From SG8-30 sp963710135 (lineage in GTDB: Bacteria > Pseudomonadota > Gammaproteobacteria > Steroidobacterales > Steroidobacteraceae): a stretch of 64,000 nucleotides of DNA. The stretch lies in the NCBI GenBank assembly GCA_963710135.1, contig CAVPYY010000003.1, positions 620,001-684,000 of the forward strand. Reading direction: 5' to 3'. A program made the translations under genes and the position numbers. Of the stretch, positions 48,812 to 57,235 are shown one piece after another; the first letter of the stretch is position 1; each line of letters begins with the position of its first letter. The notes under the pieces are model-generated. The model did not search any database and had not been told where the DNA came from. It worked only from the letters and a program-made list of their open reading frames with translations.

Positions 48812-51292
48812 TCAGGCTACCTGGGCCTTGTAGTCCGGGGCCGCCGGCCGCCGGCCGGTACCGGCCATGAGCTCCTCCGACTCGAAATCGTCCACGTGCA
48901 CGATGTTCATCACCTTGCGGTCGTACTCCCTGAGCTGTGCCGCTTCCGCCTCGCTCAGGATGCCCGTCGCGGCCGCTTCGCGAATCTGCCCGGGCAGGTC
49001 GAGTGCCGTCACCCGGCCGGTCTTGACGCCTTCCACGCGCAGCCGCTTGAGCAGCGGCTCCGCCGCGACCGCCGCCAGCAGGGCCTCGTGCACCAGGCCT
49101 AGGTGGTTGGTCGGCTCGAGGGTGCGGTACACGCCATGGCACAGGCGATCGCGCACCTCGGTCGGGCTGGTGATCAGGTCCGCCACCTTCCTGCCGAGGC
49201 GGTCATCCGGCGCGAAGTAGGTCAGGCCGCGCGGGAAGATGAACAGCCGCATCACCACCGCCAGCCAGCGCACCGGGAAGTTGCGGATGAAGCTGTGCAG
49301 CTGCTCCTGCGCGCGATACAGCAGCGTGCGGCAGGCGTATGCGACGAGCGGCAGGTCCGCCTCCTTGGCGCCCTGGTTCTCGTGGTGCTTCAGCACCATC
49401 GACGCGAGGTACATCATCGACAGTACGTCGCCGAGGCGCGCCGAAAGGTTTTCCTTCTTCTTCAGGTAGCCGCCGAGCGACAGCATCGCCACGTCGGTCG
49501 CGAAGGCGAAGGACGCGCTGAAACGGTTGATGTGCTCGTAGTAGCGCCGGGTCTGGCCGCTCACCGGCGCCTTCACGATGCGCGACAGGGTCAGGGCGCG
49601 AATGAGTGAGCGCACGGCGTTGGTAATCGTGAAGCCGATGTGTCCCACCAGCGCGGCGTCGAAATCGGCCAGGCCGCGATCCTTGTCCGGATCACGCGCC
49701 GCGGTCATTTCCTTCAGCACCCACGGGTGGCAGCGCACCGCGCCCTGGCCGAAGATGATCAGGTTGCGCGTGAGGATGTTCGCGCCTTCCACCGTGATGC
49801 CGACGGGCGTCAGCTGGTAGCCGCGTCCCAGGTAGTTCTTCGGGCCGAGGCAGATGCCCTTGCCGCCCTGCACGTCCATGGCGTCGTTGACCACGACGCG
49901 CCCGAGTTCCGTGGCGTGATACTTGAGGATGCCGGACGGCACGGCCGGCTTCTCGCCGCCGTCGATCGCGCCGGCCGTGACCGAGCGCGCGGCGTCCATG
50001 ATGTAGGCGCTGCCGGCCATCCGCGCCAGCACCGTCTCGATGCCCTCGAACTTGCCGATGGGCTGGTTGAACTGGCGACGGATGCGCGCGTAGGCGCCGG
50101 TGGAGAACACCGCGCCCTTGGCGCCGCCGGTGGAGTTCGACGGCAGCGAGATGCAGCGTCCTACCGACAGCTGTTCGACCAGCATGCGCCAGCCCTGCCC
50201 CGCCATCTTCGGCCCACCGATCAGGGCATCGAGTGGCACGAACACGTCCTTGCCGTCGATCGGGCCGTTCTGGAACGGCACGTTCAGCGGGAAGTGGCGG
50301 CGGCCGACGGTTACGCCCGGCGTGTTGCGCGGCACCAGCGCGACGGTGATGCCGTGGTCGTCCTTGTCAGTGCCGAGCAGCCGCTCGGGATCGAACAGGC
50401 GGAAGGCGAGACCGATGACGGTCGCGACCGGGGCGAGGGTGATGTAGCGCTTGGAGAAGTTGAGCTTGACGCCGACGACTTCCTTGCCCTGCCACATTCC
50501 CTTGCAGACGACCCCGATATCCGGGATCGAGGCCGCGTCCGAGCCGGCGCGCGGCGCGGTGAGCCCGAAGCACGGCACGTCCTCGCCGCTCGCCAGCCGC
50601 GGCAGGTAGTGATTCTTCTGCGCTTCCGTGCCGTAGTGCAGCAGCAGCTCCGCCGGGCCCAGCGAATTCGGCACCGCGATGGTCGAGGACGCGGTCGCCG
50701 AACGGCTCGACACCTTGGCCAGCACGCAGGAGTGCGCGTACGCGGAAAACTCCAGGCCGCCGTACTTCTTCGGGATGATCATCGCGAAGAAGCCCTTCTT
50801 TTTCAGGAAGTCCCAGGCCTCCGGCGGCAGGTCGGCGCGGTTGTGGCTGATGTCCCACTCGTCGAGCATGCGGCAGAGTTCCTCGCAGGGCCCGTCGAGG
50901 AAAGCCTGCTCCTCCGCCGAAAGCTGCGGTGCCTTGGCATCGAGCAGCTTCTTCCAGTCCGGATTGCCGGTGAACAGCTCGCCGTCCCACCAGACCGTGC
51001 CGGCCTCCAGCGCCTCGCGCTCGGTGGAAGACATCGACGGCAGCAGGCGCTTGTACACGCGCAGGAACGGTCGGCTGAGGAAACGCACGCGCAGCGGGCG
51101 GATGTTGAGCAACACCAGCGGCAGCATTGCGGCCCAGAGAACGGACTTCCACCACAGCGGCGCCGCGCCCAGCAGCGTGTACGCGCCGAGCAGGACGGCT
51201 ATCGACAACGTCGAGGCCGCCAGGCCGACTTTGCGATAGGCGACCCAGAGAAACAGGCCGGCGAAAGCGAGAAACCAGAGGACCGATACCAT
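48812..51292 (-). CDS. fadE: Long-chain acyl-CoA dehydrogenase FadE
   Basis: An 826-residue membrane-associated acyl-CoA dehydrogenase catalysing the first step of beta-oxidation. The N-terminus has hydrophobic helices (VLWFLAFAGLFLWVAY, LLGAAPLWWKSVLWAAMLPLVLL), followed by the dehydrogenase core (PKKYGGLEFSAYAHS, CFGLTAPRAGSDAASIP, VQGGKGICLGPKNYLGRGYQ) and the long C-terminal domain typical of enteric FadE (814 residues). AAGGAG precedes the ATG by 8 bases. It is monocistronic by spacing, and a 16-bp palindrome lies 125 bases upstream. Confidence 0.95.
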   Translation of the reverse strand: MVSVLWFLAFAGLFLWVAYRKVGLAASTLSIAVLLGAYTLLGAAPLWWKSVLWAAMLPLVLLNIRPLRVRFLSRPFLRVYKRLLPSMSSTEREALEAGTVWWDGELFTGNPDWKKLLDAKAPQLSAEEQAFLDGPCEELCRMLDEWDISHNRADLPPEAWDFLKKKGFFAMIIPKKYGGLEFSAYAHSCVLAKVSSRSATASSTIAVPNSLGPAELLLHYGTEAQKNHYLPRLASGEDVPCFGLTAPRAGSDAASIPDIGVVCKGMWQGKEVVGVKLNFSKRYITLAPVATVIGLAFRLFDPERLLGTDKDDHGITVALVPRNTPGVTVGRRHFPLNVPFQNGPIDGKDVFVPLDALIGGPKMAGQGWRMLVEQLSVGRCISLPSNSTGGAKGAVFSTGAYARIRRQFNQPIGKFEGIETVLARMAGSAYIMDAARSVTAGAIDGGEKPAVPSGILKYHATELGRVVVNDAMDVQGGKGICLGPKNYLGRGYQLTPVGITVEGANILTRNLIIFGQGAVRCHPWVLKEMTAARDPDKDRGLADFDAALVGHIGFTITNAVRSLIRALTLSRIVKAPVSGQTRRYYEHINRFSASFAFATDVAMLSLGGYLKKKENLSARLGDVLSMMYLASMVLKHHENQGAKEADLPLVAYACRTLLYRAQEQLHSFIRNFPVRWLAVVMRLFIFPRGLTYFAPDDRLGRKVADLITSPTEVRDRLCHGVYRTLEPTNHLGLVHEALLAAVAAEPLLKRLRVEGVKTGRVTALDLPGQIREAAATGILSEAEAAQLREYDRKVMNIVHVDDFESEELMAGTGRRPAAPDYKAQVA

Positions 51293-51416
51293 GACGCGAC
51301 TCCTTGAACCGGTGCGCCCGTCCGCGCCGCGTGGCGTGACACGAGGACTCTACACGGGGTTCACGCGGGCAATCGCTGCCCGCGTCACCACTTATCGGCA
51401 GACTGAACGCCGGGAT

Positions 51417-51432
51417 TAGGGTGTACACCCTA
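51417..51432. promoter_or_regulatory. Perfect 16-bp palindrome between fadE and mdh
   Basis: TAGGGTGTACACCCTA is a perfect inverted repeat in the 270-base gap upstream of fadE and downstream of mdh (both on the minus strand). It has the form of a dimeric-regulator operator; the regulator is unknown. The rest of the gap is GC-rich with no other clear element. Confidence 0.55.
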
Positions 51433-51562
51433 GAGGGGCCGCAGAGTGGCCGGCACAGCATGCTGCACCGCAAAAGCAGCCACTGAGCGCGATGACGCGG
51501 CGCAAACCGTCCGCGCCGAGCGCGAAAATGCTGCCGCCCGCGTCAGCGGCGCGGCGCGCGCG

Positions 51563-52540
51563 TCACAGCAGGTCCTTGACCCCGTCGCGCTCCTCGAGGA
51601 GCTCCTTGTGGGTCGCATCCATGCGGCCGCGGCTGAACTCGTCGACCGGCAGGTCCTTGACGATCGAGTAACGGCCACCCGAGCAGGTGACCGGGTAGGA
51701 GTACATCACGCCCTCCGGGATGCCGTAGCTGCCGTCCGCGGGGATCGCCATGCTGACCCAGTCGCCGGCCGGCGTGCCGAGCACCCAGTCGTGAATGTGG
51801 TCGATGGCGGCCGAGGCGGCCGAGGCGGCCGACGACGCACCGCGTGCCTTGATGATGGCGGCTCCGCGCTGCTGCACGGTCGGGATGAAGGTGTCGCGGT
51901 ACCAGGCCTGGTCCACCATCTTCGCGGCGGACTTGCCGGCGACGGTGCAGTGGGCGATGTCGGGGTACTGCGTCGCGCTGTGATTACCCCAGACGACCAT
52001 GCGCTTGATGTCATTGACGTGCGCCCCGGTCTTCTCGGCCAGCTGCGACTTGGCCCGGTTGTGATCGAGCCGCATCATGGCGGTGAAATTGCCGCGCGGA
52101 ATGTCGGGCGCGTTGCTCGCCGCGATCAGCGCATTGGTGTTGGCGGGGTTGCCGACCACCAGCACGCGAATGTCGCGACTGGCGACTTCGTTGATGGCCT
52201 TGCCCTGCGCCGAGAAGATCTGCGCGTTCGCCAGCAGCAGGTCCTTGCGCTCCATGCCGGGCCCGCGCGGTCGCGCGCCGACCAGCAGCCCGACGCCGCT
52301 GTCGCGGAACGCCACTTTCGCGTCGTCGGTCGCGACGATCTTGCCGAGTGTCGGAAACGCGCAGTCCGAAAGCTCCATCACCACGCCGTTGAGGGCGCCG
52401 AGCGCGGGCGTGATTTCCAGCAGGTGCAGATTGACCGGCTGGTCGGGGCCGAGCATCTGGCCGGAGGCGACACGAAAGGCAAGCGCGTAGCCGATCTGGC
52501 CGGCAGCGCCCGTGATGGTCACGGTGACGGGCTTCTTCAT
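51563..52540 (-). CDS. mdh: Malate dehydrogenase
   Basis: A 325-residue NAD-dependent TCA-cycle enzyme of the cytosolic-type MDH group. Seen are the Rossmann TITGAAGQIGYALAFR, LLEITPALGALNGVVMELSDCAFP, VGNPANTNALIA, RLDHNRAKSQLA, and the catalytic-His segment VVWGNHSATQYPD. GGAGAAATCCAG directly precedes ATG 52540, ruling out the longer frame. It stands between the anti-sigma/sigma pair and fadE on the same strand. Confidence 0.95.
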   Translation of the reverse strand: MKKPVTVTITGAAGQIGYALAFRVASGQMLGPDQPVNLHLLEITPALGALNGVVMELSDCAFPTLGKIVATDDAKVAFRDSGVGLLVGARPRGPGMERKDLLLANAQIFSAQGKAINEVASRDIRVLVVGNPANTNALIAASNAPDIPRGNFTAMMRLDHNRAKSQLAEKTGAHVNDIKRMVVWGNHSATQYPDIAHCTVAGKSAAKMVDQAWYRDTFIPTVQQRGAAIIKARGASSAASAASAAIDHIHDWVLGTPAGDWVSMAIPADGSYGIPEGVMYSYPVTCSGGRYSIVKDLPVDEFSRGRMDATHKELLEERDGVKDLL

Positions 52541-52633
52541 CTGGATTTCTCCGTGGCTCGCCGCCCGAGCGGGGTGTCGAACGGCTGGATCGGCCGCGGA
52601 TACTAGCACTCGCCTGCTGGGCTGGGATCGTGG

Positions 52634-53395
52634 CTACTTCGTGCGTGCAGCGTGGTCGGCCAACCAGCCCGGGTACGCGGCCTCGAGCCGCTGCCGCTCC
52701 GCGGCGGCCTCGTCGTGCCGGCCGGCGGATTCGAGGGCTTCGATCCGCGTCAACCACTCCTCCGGCGACAGCGGCGCCTCGGGTGCGGCCGCGATGGCAT
52801 TGCTCGGCCCGACTGCCTGGTCGGCCAGCGCTTCCTCGCGGCTGGCGGCTGCGTCCACCGCCGGGAGCGCTGCTGGCGGCGCGGCGCGGGCGGACACTTC
52901 GGCCGCGCGCGACTTCGCCGACTCCGCCTGCGGCGATCCGGCGCGCGCGGCGGGCGGCGCGGGTTCCTGGAGTGCGGCCGGTGGCGCCGCATTCGCCGCG
53001 GGGGCTGTCGCTGGCGCAAGTTCGGCGCTGAACTCGGCAACGCCGGCCGGGCTTTCCTGCACCGGTTCCGCGGCGACTTCCGGTGCTGGCGCGCTCATGG
53101 CGGCGTCCGCGGCATTCGTGCGTGCGGCACTGCCCTCCGCCGCGGGTGGCGGCGGCGTGGCTTCGCGCTGCACCTGCAGCACCAGCGAGACGGCGAGCAG
53201 CGCCGTGGCGGCCACCGACGCCGGGATCCACCAGCGGCGCGCGGGCGCAGGCGGGCGCACTGCGCGGCGGGCGCGCTCCAGGATCGCCGCGTCCAGGGTC
53301 GCGGGCATCTCGAACTCCGTCGCGTCCGGCCGCAACCGGCCAAGCGCGTCGAGATCGCGCCGCAGGCGTTCGTCCTGAATGTCCCGCTGAGTCAT
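52634..53395 (-). CDS. Single-pass membrane protein paired with an ECF sigma factor (putative anti-sigma)
   Basis: A 253-residue protein with a cytoplasmic N-terminal ~52 residues (MTQRDIQDERLRRDLDALGRL), one transmembrane helix (WWIPASVAATALLAVSLVLQV, about 54-75), an Ala/Pro/Glu-rich periplasmic linker, and a conserved-looking C-terminal helical end (SPEEWLTRIEALESAGRHDEAAAERQRLE). It has no cysteine, so it is not a zinc-type anti-sigma. Its ATG overlaps the sigma gene stop (ATGA), which together with its topology suggests it holds the sigma factor at the membrane. Confidence 0.7.
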   Translation of the reverse strand: MTQRDIQDERLRRDLDALGRLRPDATEFEMPATLDAAILERARRAVRPPAPARRWWIPASVAATALLAVSLVLQVQREATPPPPAAEGSAARTNAADAAMSAPAPEVAAEPVQESPAGVAEFSAELAPATAPAANAAPPAALQEPAPPAARAGSPQAESAKSRAAEVSARAAPPAALPAVDAAASREEALADQAVGPSNAIAAAPEAPLSPEEWLTRIEALESAGRHDEAAAERQRLEAAYPGWLADHAARTK

Positions 53396-53961
53396 GCTGG
53401 GTCCCGCGCCAGTGCGCGTTTCAGTTTGGCGACTGCATAGCGCAGCCGGCTCTTGGCGGCTTCGTCCGCGATCTCCATCGCGGCCGCGATGTCCGCAATC
53501 GACAGTCCTCCCTCCACGTACATGAGAAACGCCGCGCGCTGTTCCTCCGGCAGCTTGTCGAGCGCTGCGCCGAGCCGGGCCGCGGCTTCGGAGTCGATGA
53601 GTTCGTCGACCGGCGTGAGCGCGTCGGGGTGCGCCAGGGATTCGAGCAGGTCGTCATCGCCGGCGACCTCGCGCCGTTGCCGGCGGCCGCTCTTGCGCCA
53701 ATGGTCGACGCAGCAGTTGTGCGCGATGCGATACAGCCAGGTCGAGAACCTGGCGCGGGGCGCATAGCGCTGCCGATGGCCGATCACGCGCGTCCACACC
53801 TCCTGGAAGACGTCCGCGGTCGTGGCTTCATTGCCGAGCTGGCGCGAAAGGAATCGCCACAGTGGGCGGCGGTGGCGCTCGTACAGCCGCTCGAATGCGA
53901 ACGCGTCGCCTGCGCCGTAGCGCTGCATCAGTTCCTCGTCCGCGTCTTCGTTGGCGCTCAC
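53392..53961 (-). CDS. ECF-type RNA polymerase sigma factor
   Basis: A 189-residue sigma-70-family factor. Region 2 is AFERLYERHRRPLWRFLSRQL...DVFQEVWTRVIGH and ARFSTWLYRIAHNCCVDHWRK; region 4 is LPEEQRAAFLMYVEGGLSIADIAAAMEIADEAAKSRLRYAVAKLKRAL with its helix-turn-helix. The start is set at the GTG 53961 (MSANEDADEELMQRYG); the longer frame has no sigma-like sequence. It is followed by the membrane partner gene and faces the small-protein/YtrA operon across a 429-base gap. The inducing signal is unknown. Confidence 0.88.
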   Translation of the reverse strand: MSANEDADEELMQRYGAGDAFAFERLYERHRRPLWRFLSRQLGNEATTADVFQEVWTRVIGHRQRYAPRARFSTWLYRIAHNCCVDHWRKSGRRQRREVAGDDDLLESLAHPDALTPVDELIDSEAAARLGAALDKLPEEQRAAFLMYVEGGLSIADIAAAMEIADEAAKSRLRYAVAKLKRALARDPA

Positions 53962-54390
53962 CTGTCCGAGCCTACGTCGGCTGCGGGCGGGCGCAAGCTC
54001 GCCGCTCACGTCGACGAGTTGCGCATCTTCGAGGGTGAGTTCGCCCAAAACCGCCAATTGCCAAGGCCTCCTGACTGCGCGCCAAGGCGCCAGCACCACC
54101 CCCTGTAACGCCCGGGCAGGCCCTGAGGGGTCGGAATGACCCCAAAATTTGCGCAAATCAAGCGCCGCCGGGCACGAAGGGCCGCCGGGTGTCCCACCGA
54201 CATCGATCGTAACCCATTGTTTTTATTTGGCTGCAGTCAGACGCCTCAGGAAATCACAAAAAGGGCTTGCAATCGCTAGGGTGTTGTAGTCAACTACAAC
54301 ACCAGAAGGGCACATCAGTAAATCAGCTGGATGTGCAGAGTTCGAAACAAGGCCGGCACGGGCCGGCCACACAAGGCGAAGGAGAGAGTC
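53962..54390. other. Intergenic region between divergent sigma and YtrA operons
   Basis: No credible gene is seen in this 429-base gap. It holds a hairpin GGGGTC-GGAAT-GACCCC (54127-54143), directly followed by the perfect palindrome ATTTGCGCAAAT (54147-54158), a T-rich patch (TTGTTTTTATTTGG near 54216), and the 24-base operator-like inverted repeat annotated separately. Promoters for both divergent units must lie here. Confidence 0.6.
54280..54303. promoter_or_regulatory. 24-bp inverted repeat, likely YtrA/GntR operator
   Basis: Two perfect 11-bp arms (GGTGTTGTAGT and its reverse complement) are separated by two bases, 88 bases upstream of the small-protein gene that leads the GntR/ABC operon. 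GntR regulators of the YtrA group commonly repress their own operon through GTGT...ACAC palindromes of this kind. That this operon's GntR binds here is inference. Confidence 0.65.
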
Positions 54391-54747
54391 ATGTTTGCAA
54401 TGGTTACTGAGAACACCCGGCGCGCGGTCAGCGCAGTGGCGGCGGTAGCGGTGGTGGCGTTCGGTGGCCTCGCGCTGGATCAGGGTCACCAGGGTGCGCT
54501 GCCGCGGGGCATCGTGGAAGTGGGCGAACTGGTGCCGCTGAACATGGAGCGCGTCGTGAACGTGACGCTGCCGGAGGTCACCGTGACCGCCAGCCGCCTC
54601 GAGTCTGACGAGCAGCCCAGCCAGCGGGTGGCGGCGAAGTCGGGTGCCGGCCAGATGCCGGTCCTGCCGGAAGTCGTGGTGGTTGCCACGCGCGCCTTCC
54701 AGGTTGCCGACGGGCTGGCCAATGCGGTGGCAGATGCCCAGCGCTGA
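54391..54747 (+). CDS. Small exported protein with duplicated LPEV motif, first gene of YtrA operon
   Basis: I do not recognise a family for this 118-residue protein. It has a hydrophobic N-terminal segment (AVSAVAAVAVVAFGGLALD, about residues 12-30) that may be a signal peptide or anchor. Two similar short motifs follow: LPEVTVTASRLE (about 63-74) and LPEVVVVATRAF (about 91-102), which resemble the TonB-box/plug-entry sequence of TonB-dependent receptors although no receptor is attached. AAGGAGAG precedes the ATG by about 5 bases. It lies between the 24-bp operator and the GntR gene. Confidence 0.7.
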   Translation: MFAMVTENTRRAVSAVAAVAVVAFGGLALDQGHQGALPRGIVEVGELVPLNMERVVNVTLPEVTVTASRLESDEQPSQRVAAKSGAGQMPVLPEVVVVATRAFQVADGLANAVADAQR

Positions 54748-54866
54748 ACGGGGCCGCCGGATCGGGCGGGGTGCCACGGCGCCCTGCCCGGTCGGTGGAC
54801 CGTTTCAGAGCGCGGTGGTCTGCTAAGGTAGTGGTGTATCAGGCCCAACCACCAAGGGTGCCGTTC

Positions 54867-55295
54867 ATGGATGCCAACTGGACCGACAACCAACCGATCT
54901 ATCGCCAGCTGCGCGATCGCGTCGTGGCGATGATCCTGGAAGGTGTCCTGAATGACGGCGATCCGCTGCCGTCGGTCCGGTCGGTTGCCGCCGAGTACCG
55001 TCTCAATCCGCTCACGGTGCTCAAGGGCTACCAACAACTGGTGGACGAGCAACTGGTGGAGAAGCGACGCGGCCGCGGCATGTTCGTGAGCGAAGGCGCG
55101 CGCCGCGCGCTGACCAAGGACGAGCGGCAGAAATTCCTCGACGAGGAATGGCCGCGGGTTGCCGCCACCATCCAGCGCCTCGGCTTCGACGTCGCGGAAC
55201 TGCTGGACGCCGCCCGCAAGGCGCCCCCCGCGGAACCCACCACGCTGGCACCGACCCGGGCAGAGAACACGGGCGAGGAGGACAAGAGTGCCTAA
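54867..55295 (+). CDS. GntR-family transcriptional regulator, YtrA subfamily
   Basis: A 142-residue repressor with an N-terminal winged helix (PIYRQLRDRVVAMILEGVL, DPLPSVRSVAAEYRLNPLTVLKGYQQL, VEKRRGRGMFV) and only a short C-terminal helical region, which is the YtrA type without a large effector domain. These regulators control adjacent ABC exporters and often respond to cell-wall antibiotics. ATG 54867 (MDANWTDNQPIY) is chosen at the conserved start. The stop overlaps the ABC gene start by 8 bases. Confidence 0.9.
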   Translation: MDANWTDNQPIYRQLRDRVVAMILEGVLNDGDPLPSVRSVAAEYRLNPLTVLKGYQQLVDEQLVEKRRGRGMFVSEGARRALTKDERQKFLDEEWPRVAATIQRLGFDVAELLDAARKAPPAEPTTLAPTRAENTGEEDKSA

Positions 55296-56145
55296 CCTGA
55301 TTACCGCTCGCGGCCTGACCAAGCGCTTCGGCGCCACGCGGGCGCTCGACGATGTCGCGTTCAGCATCGGTCAGGGCCGCATCGTCGGCCTGATCGGCCC
55401 GAATGGCGCCGGCAAGACCACGGCACTCAAGGCCGTGCTCGGGCTGACGCGCTACGAGGGCGATCTCGAAGTGCTGGGCCTCGATCCATACCGCGACCGC
55501 CACCGGATCATGCAGGACGTCTGCTTCATCGCCGACGTCGCGGTGCTGCCGCGCTGGATCAAGGTCAGCCAGGTGATGGACTTCGTTGCCGCGACGCATC
55601 CGCGCTTCCGCCGCGAGGTCTGCGACAAGTTCCTGACGCGCACGGACATCAAGCGCGACAGCCGGGTCAAGGAGCTGTCCAAGGGCATGATCACCCAGCT
55701 GCACCTGGCGCTGGTCATGGCCATCGACGCGCGCCTGCTGGTGCTCGACGAGCCGACGCTCGGGCTCGACATCCTGATGCGCAAGCAGTTCTACGAGACG
55801 CTGCTGAACGAGTACTTCGACGGCGAGCGCACCATCCTGGTCACCACGCACCAGGTCGAGGAGATCGAGAACATCCTCACCGACCTGCTGTTCATCAACC
55901 ACGGCAGGATCGTGCTGGACGCCAGCATGGAGGCCGTCCATGAGCGCTTCGTGCAGGTCGCGGTGCGCCCGGAGAACGTCGAGGCCGCCAAGCAGCTCAA
56001 CCCGATCGCGGTCCGCCAGGGCCTTGGCCGCGTCAACATGCTCTACGACGGAGCGGACCGCGCCGCGCTCGCGCATCTCGGCGATACCGGCGTTCCGTCG
56101 GTCGCCGATCTGTTTGTCGCACTGATGGAAGGAGTCCGGCCATGA
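55288..56145 (+). CDS. ABC transporter ATP-binding protein (YtrB-like)
   Basis: A 285-residue ATPase subunit. Walker A is GPNGAGKTT, Walker B LLVLDEPTLGLD, the switch His is in LVTTHQVEE, and the signature loop reads LSKGM rather than LSGGQ, a variant seen in YtrB-type exporters. The GTG start has GGAGGA 6 bases upstream and lies inside the end of the GntR gene. It is followed by the membrane subunit with a 4-base overlap (ATGA). Confidence 0.9.
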   Translation: MPNLITARGLTKRFGATRALDDVAFSIGQGRIVGLIGPNGAGKTTALKAVLGLTRYEGDLEVLGLDPYRDRHRIMQDVCFIADVAVLPRWIKVSQVMDFVAATHPRFRREVCDKFLTRTDIKRDSRVKELSKGMITQLHLALVMAIDARLLVLDEPTLGLDILMRKQFYETLLNEYFDGERTILVTTHQVEEIENILTDLLFINHGRIVLDASMEAVHERFVQVAVRPENVEAAKQLNPIAVRQGLGRVNMLYDGADRAALAHLGDTGVPSVADLFVALMEGVRP

Positions 56146-57176
56146 CCCGCTTCGCCTGGCTGATGCGTCGCGAGCTCTGGGAGCATCGCGCGATCTGGAT
56201 GGCGCCGCTGGTGGTGCTGGCGCTGCTCGTCGTGGCCTCCGTGTACGGCAACGTGCTGGTCGACGACCTCACCTTCGAGACCACGGCGGAAGAGGGCCGG
56301 CCGGCGCTGTCGGAGGAGGACATCGCCAGGATCCGCGAGTCCGGTGGCCTGACCGACGAACAGATCGAGCAGTTGAAGTCGATCCGCGCCGGTGAGGCCG
56401 TGCCGGTCGAAGATGCCATGGCGCTGGTGCCGGAGCAGAAGAAGGCGAGCATCGCCACGGTCAGCTACGTGGCGCTGAGCGTGCTGATGTACTTCGTGCT
56501 GGGTGTCATCGGGTTCTTCTACGCGCTCGATGCCCTGTATTCCGACCGCCGCGACCGCAGCATCCTGTTCTGGAAGTCGCTGCCGCTGTCCGACACCGAG
56601 ACCGTGCTCGCCAAGTTTGCCGTGGCCGTGATCCTGATCCCGCTGGTGGCGGTGGCCGCCGGCATCGCGGGCCAGTTGATCGTGGCCGCCGGGGCGTCCG
56701 CCAAGCTCGCCGCCGCGGGCAGCGCGGTCGGTTTCCTCTGGAGCGGTTCGACGCTCGGCGCCGGCGTGGCCGCAACCCTGCTGATCGGCCTCGCGGTCGC
56801 CATGTGGTACGCGCCGCTGGTGGGTTACCTGTTGCTCGCCTCGGCCTGGGCGCCCAAGTCGCCGTTCCTGTGGGCCGTGCTGCCGCCGGTGGCGTTGAGC
56901 ATCCTGGAGAAGATCGTCTGGGGGACCGGTCACGTCACCGCCTTCATCAGCATGCGCCTGCTCGGCCCCTTCAAGGCGCTGGCGCGGGATGACAGCACCG
57001 CTCCGGCGGTGATCATCGACGGGGACAAGGTCGATCTCACCATCGGCGCAGCCGCCTACGCCGAGAACATCGCCAGGTTCTTCGTATCGCCCGGCATGCT
57101 CCTCGGACTGGTCGCGGCCGCGCTGCTGGTCGCCGCGGCGATCTGGGTGCGCCGCTATCGCGACGAGACCATGTAA
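56142..57176 (+). CDS. ABC-2-type membrane subunit
   Basis: A 344-residue permease with an N-terminal helix (WMAPLVVLALLVVASVYGNVLV), a ~70-residue extracytoplasmic acidic segment (TAEEGRPALSEEDIARIRESGG), and then five to six helices (about 105-345), ending with a basic cytoplasmic tail. The DRRDRSILFWKSLPLSDTETVLAK loop is typical of ABC-2 permeases. It pairs with the preceding ATPase; the exported substrate is unknown. It is followed after 59 bases by the DUF4097 gene. Confidence 0.86.
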   Translation: MTRFAWLMRRELWEHRAIWMAPLVVLALLVVASVYGNVLVDDLTFETTAEEGRPALSEEDIARIRESGGLTDEQIEQLKSIRAGEAVPVEDAMALVPEQKKASIATVSYVALSVLMYFVLGVIGFFYALDALYSDRRDRSILFWKSLPLSDTETVLAKFAVAVILIPLVAVAAGIAGQLIVAAGASAKLAAAGSAVGFLWSGSTLGAGVAATLLIGLAVAMWYAPLVGYLLLASAWAPKSPFLWAVLPPVALSILEKIVWGTGHVTAFISMRLLGPFKALARDDSTAPAVIIDGDKVDLTIGAAAYAENIARFFVSPGMLLGLVAAALLVAAAIWVRRYRDETM

Positions 57177-57235
57177 ACCCTGCGCAGACGGCGCGCATCC
57201 AAGGTGCATCAACCCGCTTCAGTCAGGAACAAATC

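Noticed and set aside
51805..51835. Nine-base tandem repeat (GGCCGAGGC-like) in mdh
   Set aside because: It encodes the SAASAASAA helix that is normal for this MDH family, so it is codon-level repetition rather than a new insertion.
54127..54143. GGGGTC-GGAAT-GACCCC hairpin as an intrinsic terminator
   Set aside because: No T tract follows on either strand and no gene ends close by on the plus strand; kept only as part of the intergenic description.
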